Of a stretch of 64,000 nucleotides of DNA, positions 57,509 through 64,000 are shown one piece after another. Position 1 is the first letter of the stretch, and the number at the start of each line of letters is the position of its first letter. The notes below the pieces were generated by a model. That model was not told the origin of the DNA, ran no database searches, and worked only from the letters and a program-made list of their open reading frames with translations. This stretch comes from Adiantum capillus-veneris (lineage: Eukaryota; Streptophyta; Polypodiopsida; Polypodiales; Pteridaceae), in assembly GCA_014529385.2 (NCBI GenBank), contig CM043950.1, positions 82,656,843-82,720,842 of the forward strand. Reading direction: 5' to 3'. The position numbers were made by a program, and so were the translations under genes.

Positions 57509-59509
57509 CTAAGTCTTCAATCTTTGAACAAAAGTGTTAAATGCTTTCATGTCTCCTTCGTCTAACAAGTACTTTCCTGTTGTTCTATTATAAGAGAGAT
57601 GTGCCAAAGCAATGACACTACAAATCCCAACAAAGTTAGTGTCCCTCAAGTCATATGTAAACATTCTTACTCCCTTAGCCTTGTCATACCAATTCAATTG
57701 TAATTCTAGATCTTGAGGTCGATCTGCAAGATCATTTTCATCTTTGAACTCTATAACTCTATTGTTTACCTTCTTACGCATTCGTTGAACTCGCCCAAGA
57801 TACCATGAAGCTTTGCTGGCTACTTTATTATTTTTCATGGTCCCACCACCTTTCTTTGGGTCCTCAAAAAGAACAGCACAATCACAGCCGATGCTTAAAT
57901 ACAAGTCATTTTTTATGGTCATAGAGCTTGCTTCAATAAAAACTCCTTGGCATACTCGTAGAAGCCTATCTTTTGATAAAAATGGTGTTTTGTTCAATTG
58001 GCTAACCAAGGAAGTTTTATAAATGCATCTTCCTTCAAATTCAACAAGCGGAGAAAACTTTTTTCTTGATTAAAAATCGGAATCTATGATCTCATCAAAG
58101 AATTGCCTTAGCTCAATTCCAATCTCTTCAGTATTGGAGGAAACATTATCACATGCTGGACTGGTCATCTCAGCACCACATGTGACACTTTCTTCATCAC
58201 TTGACTCATCAAAATCATGACGTTCGAGCATAGATTTGAATTGTTCAGACCATGGGCTACTCTACCAAAGTCTATTCCCTTCCGTTGGTTGGATTCCAAA
58301 CATATTCAATAAACCTTGCGCTTCATAGAGACCTTTTTTAAGTGCATCATGAACATCATTGTTTGAAGCTATGGATGAATAATCTCTTATATCCGCAACT
58401 AGCATTGCTTGCTACCTTATTAAGCTGCACCCACACATGCTCTTGCTTCCTATGTGCTCGCGAGAAGATCAGCCCAGTTGGATCAGCTTGATGTTCAAAT
58501 ACAATGTTGAGATAATTGGAGGCGTGTAATAAATCTGCAAAGTCATATGCCCATTCTAGTCCAATCATTCCCCCAAATTTACTAAAAAAGTTCTCAGCTA
58601 CATCTGTACCTGTTAAATGCAAAGGGCACTTCAAGCTTGGATATTGATCTCGGAATAGTACCATCAATAGTACAACAAAATGGCAAGATATTAGAATGTC
58701 ACTGAAGGATTCCATGCTAACAAAGTTTTTCTTCAAATTCAGTTGATTGTGGTTTTGTATCCAGCATCTCCATAGCATGAAAAAAAAATCCACCTTTGCT
58801 GCATTCTTTATCCTTTCCCAAAAAGTAAGATAAGGATTCAAGAAAATGTCAATATAATCAGCAACAATACATAAATAGACTTCAGTCCCAAGAGTCCTTT
58901 CACGTCGAAATTTTGTGTCCTGTCTTAGCTTTTTTAGGCAATTTTGGACTTGTCGCGAAGCAATCCTTTGAGAAGCTACCCAATTTTGACGGTCGTCTCT
59001 TTTTATGTCCTCCTTCCTCAATTGGTGGAATTCAAATAACATGTTTTCATACACCATAATTACGTGATTCAAAGAGATCACTTCCATCCCCAACATTAAA
59101 AATTGACTTGCATTGTCTAAATGATTGATGAGCTTTTTCCCATTGTGAATAAAATCTTGATGATGTAAACCATAAACCTGTCCACCTAAGTAGTGAGCTT
59201 TGAATATCCATCCTTCCCAATCTACCTTGAAAGGAATTTTAGGAACCTGCAAGTAATCTTGTAACATGAGCTTTCTTCGTCTCCATCAGAAGCATGACCA
59301 ATAATAGGTCCCAAAAAACTTTCCAGATTCTCCTTCCACAAGAGCTCTATATCGCTCCATTGAGTCTTCACAAACGAAGAATTGAACCTGTTGCATGTCA
59401 CTTGTACCACCAACACCATGCGTGGAAGCATTTCATGCAAAAAATTGCATATAAGAACTCTTGCATAGTGCCCCATCTCACAATTTTTGAATGCATTGAT
59501 GATATTCCA
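57509..59509 (-). pseudogene. Unassigned transposase-like gene, truncated by CACTA insertion
   Basis: Three minus-strand segments form one long protein. The first (59509-59222) has NCEMGHYARVL and IIGHASDGDEE. The second (59267-58356) has HHQDFIHNGKKLINHLD, RDDRQNWVASQRI, DIFLNPYLTFWERI, DILISCHFVVLLMVLFRDQYP and LHLTGTDVAENFFSKFGGMIG. The third (about 58390-57509) has ALKKGLYEAQGLLNMFGIQP and a C-terminal domain with SWYLGRVQRMRKKV and LQLNWYDKAKG. Two in-frame stops and at least two frameshifts break it. The acidic blocks and the GTDxxE-FFS block suggest an RNase-H-fold transposase, but I cannot name the family. The N-terminus is lost at 59509. Confidence 0.5.
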
Positions 59510-62500
59510 CTATGAGAGATCGTGGTGTTTACCGTGGGCCATTACCGCAAAACAAGAGAGAGGAATTCAAAATAAGGAGAGAGAAACCCTTTTGATGTTC
59601 AAGCGGGATTTTACGGCAGGTATTATCGCGTGCATTTTCGCGCATATTGCAGTGTTCATTACCACTAAGGCCATATACCCCCCTCCCCCTCCCTCTCCCG
59701 CGGGTTTCCATTTAAATCCAATACAACTCAAAATGTTTTTACACACTACAACTCCTACACTCTCCAGAATGCTTGCTCACTTCACTTAATCTCTCTTTCA
59801 CTCTAAAAATTCTATACATAAATCATTGAACTCACAACAAAACCATTAAAAATACTATTCATAAGCACATAACGAAGCATTTTCAAATTAATCATATACT
59901 ACACCAAGTGAAAGAATGGAGAGTTTTATTAATTCTCATCTTGTATAAGATCTCTACAAGCACTAGTATCCATATTTAGACCCATAGTATTCAAATCAAT
60001 AAAAAAGTTTAGAGATTCTTCCTCCTCTCCATCACCTCCTGTAGAATCATCATCGCTTTCTCCCTCTTCCTCCTCCTCAAGATGACTATTTGCAAGGCTT
60101 GGTTGACCTTCTTCAACTTCTACTACATCTTCGTCTGCATCTTGTGGTGATGGTATGATGGGATCAATTACTGGCTCAATGTCTGTCTCTGCAAAGATAG
60201 ATCTACCCCGCGGCGTGATTGGAATGACATACCAAAGTCTTCTTTGATATATACATGGCACATAAAAGACCTGCACGTCACACACAAAGAATAAGCTGAT
60301 ATACATATATTAAATTTTTTATTTAAGTTAATTGCACATAGCCTAAATTACCTGCTCGCAACTACTAGAATACACCAAGTTGTCAAATTTTCCCCGATGG
60401 AATTGGGTGGAATCCACCATAATGAACCTATTTTCATGTCTTTTGACCTCACCTGCAAACCATCAGCACTCAAAGAGGAATTTTTGAAAAGATCTGAAAT
60501 CCACTTTGATTATTCTCTCTATAGTACCACAATATCTGACCTCATTTGTTGTTGTGTCAATGTTTCCCATCACGCCACAATCATTAGTGGTCCGACGCTC
60601 ATCTATCTTGTGGGTGCAAAAATGTCGGCCTTCGGACCAAATGGAGTTGAAAATGAGACCCTACAATCACAATGCATAAGAGGTTACATCGCATTTCATT
60701 AAGTGATTTGCATACATGCATACATAACATATACACACTCACCTTGTGCAAGCATCCTCGCGCCTACTCCCATTCTTTAGGGCTTATTTGTTCTCCTTGT
60801 GCTTTGGCATTGGTCATGGCATTATGGATCCACTCTACTTGAATCAAATCAGGATATTTTGCAAGATCTTTAGGAAAAGGAGGTGCATGTCTACCTCCAT
60901 GGGACCTCTTCCATGCATCTCTATCCCTTTCTCTAGCTGCGCGGGCTTCCAAGTACATATTGACCCATTTGGTCATGATAGTGGCATTGAGTAAAGAGTA
61001 GTTGTTGACTATGGCATGAAACTCTCTATCCATGACCAAGAGTGAGCCTTTTCCACTGGGAATGGTTGAGGTGCACTTGATGATGGCTTTGCGGTCTCGT
61101 GGTGGCCGTGAAATGTCAATGACATCTATGACTCTCCATAGTTCTTGAAGCTCATCAATAAGAGGCTGCAGATATACATCCATGTTTTTTACCTTGTGCT
61201 TTCGTGGAATGAGAAGTGATAGTAAAATGTTTCCCTTTTTTGTTGCCTCCCAAGGAGGAATATTGTAGTTTATAACCACCACCGGCCAAGTGCTCCATGA
61301 AGTAGAGTGGTGCCCAAATGGATTCACTCCATCACGAGCTAACCCAATCCTCAAGTGACGAGGCTCATCCCTGAACTTTGGCCATGTGTCCTCTATGTGC
61401 TTCCACGCTGGTGAGTTAGATGGCACTCTCATAATACCATCTGTGGAGCAATTTTTTGTATGCCAACTCAAAAGCTTGCTCGTACCATTCGATCTAAACA
61501 TGTGTTGGATGCGAGGGATGAGTGGAAAATGCCTCAAAACTTTACGTGGAATTCTGTTGCTCTGCATTCCTTCTTTGAACCTAAGCTCCCTACACGATGG
61601 ACATGTATCACAATCGGCATGCTCATTACAAAAGAGCACACAATCGTTCACGCAAGCATGAATGCGATCATAATCCATCCCTAATGCAATCACCACTTCG
61701 CGTGCTTTTTGTCTATTCTCTGGCATGTGATTGCGAGCTAGCATCATCTTTCCTAGCAACTTATCACAAGAAGAAAGTACATTAGAAGCTAATTTATGCA
61801 CTCCACAAGCATCCTTCACAATCTGTATACATACCTCAAAAGTGTGACGACACTAGCATTGCTCCATCCAAACATCGCCTGAAGGTTAAGGACTTCGAGA
61901 GATGCCCTTAAAATGGAATAAGAGCATCTATCATATAGTGCGGTGTGTGCCGAATCGAGTAGCTCACTCCTCGTTCTTTCGGAAGCTTCTTCGCATGCAC
62001 ACTCTGGTTCATGCTCCTCCTCTCATGCAAGGAGATCCTCAACCATTCTATGCAAATGGTCGTCTTCTGCATCCACGTAAGGAGACGGGATGTGGTCACT
62101 CGTAGAGGGAGTAGCAGTTGGCTGATTTGATGTGCTTCCTCCCTCTCTAATGGATTCCTGGCGCATACGCTCTTCCACCCTTCTTTCCCCTCCTCCACCA
62201 ACCACACGCCAATGAGGGGTGACGTCAATAGCCGCTACAATTCGCGGATCGTTTGTTTCCATCCGTGCACGCTTGCGAGGATCGTCCCATAGTCCATAAT
62301 CTTCTACATGGATCAAGCATATCCGTCGAAGTCGACCAATGGCGTATTTGCACCGCACGCATGGGCATGGTAATCGCTCAGCCAACCACCGTGATCTATC
62401 CAGTTCAGTGGACGGGCCAAACTCATCCCAAGTAACCTACATTAATAAATTACATACACTAATTAAAATCAAATTACCAAAAAATGTTAATAAAATATCA

Positions 62501-62720
62501 GTAAAAAATAAAAATTAAACTTTTAGGTAAAGATGTCATTTTCAAAGTACTAAGAATACTTTCATTTTATATATATTTTATAAAAAACATAGTACCAATA
62601 GATTTTGAGGATCAATAGTAATAATGTCAGAACGTGGCCATCTGTGTGGATGGGTCAAAATTGCGCCGCAATAATAGTTGCGGTAATGCACGCGGTAATG
62701 CAGCGGTAGAACTCGTGGTA
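59510..62720 (-). mobile_element. CACTA (En/Spm) transposon, left end and transposase gene
   Basis: Begins CACTATGAGAGATCG at 59510 within the neighbouring gene. Subterminal motifs (CATTACCGC, TATTATCGCG, TTTTCGCGCATATT) fill 59530-59680; matching inverted motifs (CGCGGTAATG, GGTAATATGCGCG) occur at 62650-62730, so the other end is probably nearby or beyond. No right TIR or 3-bp duplication was found, so the right limit is nominal. Confidence 0.7.
59929..62436 (-). pseudogene. CACTA transposase gene (Transposase_21 type), four lesions
   Basis: The exon starts after an AATGTAG acceptor at 62437. Residues LDRSRWLAERLPCPCVRC form the N-terminal transposase-associated Cys domain. The Transposase_21 core (61819-60764) has CVNDCVLFCNEHADCDTCPSC, PRKVLRHFPLIPRIQHMF, RHLRIGLARDGVNPFG, STWPVVVINYNIPPW and LSLLIPRKHKVKNMDVYLQPLIDEL. 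Two short introns (60661-60742 and 60271-60351, GT/AG) separate DUF4216-like exons with YCGTIERIIKVDF and EQVFYVPCIYQRRLWYV. A very acidic tail ends at 59929. TGA at 62023, a frameshift near 61845, TAG at 60764 and TGA at 60463 inactivate it. Confidence 0.9.
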
Positions 62721-62752
62721 ATATGCGCGAAAATTCAATTTTCATTTTTTTT

Positions 62753-62760
62753 TATAAATA
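62753..62760 (+). promoter_or_regulatory. TATA box of a plus-strand transcript
   Basis: TATAAATA followed by GGGGC, upstream of a CT-rich leader. It points away from the CACTA transposase gene. Confidence 0.55.
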
Positions 62761-62784
62761 GGGGCACCCGCGTGCCCCGCGAAG

Positions 62785-62942
62785 TTGAAAGCCCTAAAAT
62801 TCGAATTTCATCGTCTTCTCCACAGAAGCCGAGAGCGCGAACCTCACAACCTTGAGCTCTACCTCCATCTCTACTCTTCTACTCTCCACCATCTCTACTC
62901 TTCCACTCTTCTTCCCTCTCCCAACAAGCTCTTCAATTCCAT
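62785..62942 (+). other. Putative 5' leader exon with splice donor
   Basis: CT-rich sequence like the hAT leader at 9250-9450, ending TTCCAT followed by GTAAGTTTTG at 62943, a strong donor. No coding frame in the exon is supported; the gene body would lie beyond the window. Confidence 0.45.
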
Positions 62943-62969
62943 GTAAGTTTTGTTGTTATGTTTTTTGAT

Positions 62970-63060
62970 TTTTTCACACGCATACACACACATGCATACA
63001 CTCATACACACGCATGCACACACATGCATACACACACACTAATTAGTGCATGTGTTCTTT
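62970..63060. repeat. CA-rich (CACACATGCATA) simple repeat
   Basis: Irregular repeats of CACACATGCATAC at the start of the putative intron. Confidence 0.85.
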
Positions 63061-63084
63061 ACGCACACTAACTAGTGTGTACAT

Positions 63085-64000
63085 TATTCTAATGCACACA
63101 CTAATTAGTGTAAGTAAAGACACACCAAAACCTAAATTTGTTAATTATTAGTTACTTGTAAAATTTAAACTTGTTAAATTTATTACTTGCAAAACCTAAT
63201 ATGTTAAATTTGGGTTTGGCCATGCACACACTAATTAGTGTGTGTTAACACACACTAATTACTGTGTGATTAGTGTGTGCATTGGCCAATGTGATTGGTC
63301 AATGTACGCACTAATTACTGTGTGATTAGTGTGTACATTGGCCAATGTGATTGGTCAATGCACGCACTAATTAATGTGTGATTAGTGTGTGCATTGGTCA
63401 ATGGGATTGGCCAATACACACACTAATTAGTGTGTGATTAGTGGGTGCATTGGCCAATGTGATTGGTCAATGCACACACTAATTAGTGTGTGCATTGGTG
63501 TGTGCATTGGCCAATGTGATTGGTCAATGCACACACTAATTAGTTTGTGATTAGTGTGTGCATTGGTCAATGGCATTGGCCAATGTACACACTAATTAGT
63601 GTGTGCATTGGCCAATGTGATTGCTCAATGCACACACTAATTAGTTTGTGATTAGTATTTGCATTGGCCAATGTGATTGGTCAATGGCACACAATAATTA
63701 GCGTGTTAACACACACTAACTAGTGTGTGATTAGTGTGTGCATTGGCCAATGTGATTGGTAAATGCACACACTAATTAGTTTGTGATTAGTGTGTGCATT
63801 GGCCAATGTGATTGGTCAATGCACACACTAATAAGTTTAGGATTAGTGTGTGCATTGTTCAATGAAATTGGCCAATGCACACACTAATTAGTGTGTGTTA
63901 ACACACACTACTTATTGTGTGATTAGTGTGTGCATTGACCAATGTGATTGGTCAATGCCCACACTAATTAGTGTGTGCATTGGTCAATTGGTGATTGAAC
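63085..64000. repeat. Palindromic minisatellite, about 57-bp unit
   Basis: Units of about 56-60 bp combine the perfect palindrome CACACTAATTAGTGTG, a GATTAGTGTGTGCA spacer and TTGGCCAATGTGATTGGTCA. Regular from about 63225, with a scattered start near 63085, and runs off the right edge; at least a dozen units. Every unit carries inverted CCAAT boxes and a TAATTA core. Confidence 0.93.

Noticed and set aside
63085-64000. CRISPR-like array
   Set aside because: Units are contiguous and diverged without unique spacers, in a plant genome; a minisatellite.

Overview
This window looks like a slice of a large, repeat-rich land-plant nuclear genome. It holds plant-type Ty3/gypsy elements of the Tat kind (with a second, archaeal-type RNase H), Ty1/copia and LINE relics, hAT and CACTA DNA transposons, spliceosomal introns with GT/AG borders, and very many (CT)n/(GA)n tracts. 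I see no host housekeeping gene, rRNA or tRNA gene, or CRISPR array. The species cannot be fixed from sequence alone. Everything recognisable is transposon-derived and most reading frames are broken. All similarities were judged by eye; no alignment or search was run.

Layout. 1-844: broken Ty1/copia fragment (-). 845-3110: unrecognised DNA ending in a polypurine tract and an LTR-like start at 2628. 3135-6387: chromovirus-like Ty3/gypsy relic (-). 6388-8854: non-coding with short direct repeats. 8855-12075: near-complete hAT transposon with TIRs and 8-bp target duplication. 12642-14386: 5'-truncated LINE ending in (TC)n. About 14970-28430: a second LINE tail split by a complete Tat-type element A (15034-28248). 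Element A is itself split by a TTAA-flanked inverted-repeat element (16674-20589), which is split by a short-LTR non-autonomous retroelement (TRIM-like, 17340-19929). 28431-30490: microsatellites, poly-G runs and a coiled-coil ORF split by an 838-bp non-autonomous hAT (29287-30124). 30531-50340: a rearranged cluster of a second Tat family (partial copies E0, B, C, D; two minus-strand LTRs and one plus-strand LTR), with a second copy of the TTAA element in D (43347-44667). 50954-55414+: 5' part of another gypsy element (gag, long leader with palindromes, PBS, part of the LTR). 57509-59509: unassigned transposase-like gene (-), cut by the left end of a CACTA transposon whose transposase gene lies at 59929-62436 (-). 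62753-64000: a plus-strand TATA promoter, leader exon and palindromic minisatellite.

The strongest points are: (1) the nested insertions, with target-site duplications checkable inside the window; (2) two TTAA-flanked elements that both measure 1321 bp once the nested insertion is subtracted; (3) a family of 70-72-codon ORFs just upstream of gag, shared by two diverged Tat families and tandemly duplicated in one; (4) the unassigned transposase-like gene at 57509-59509.
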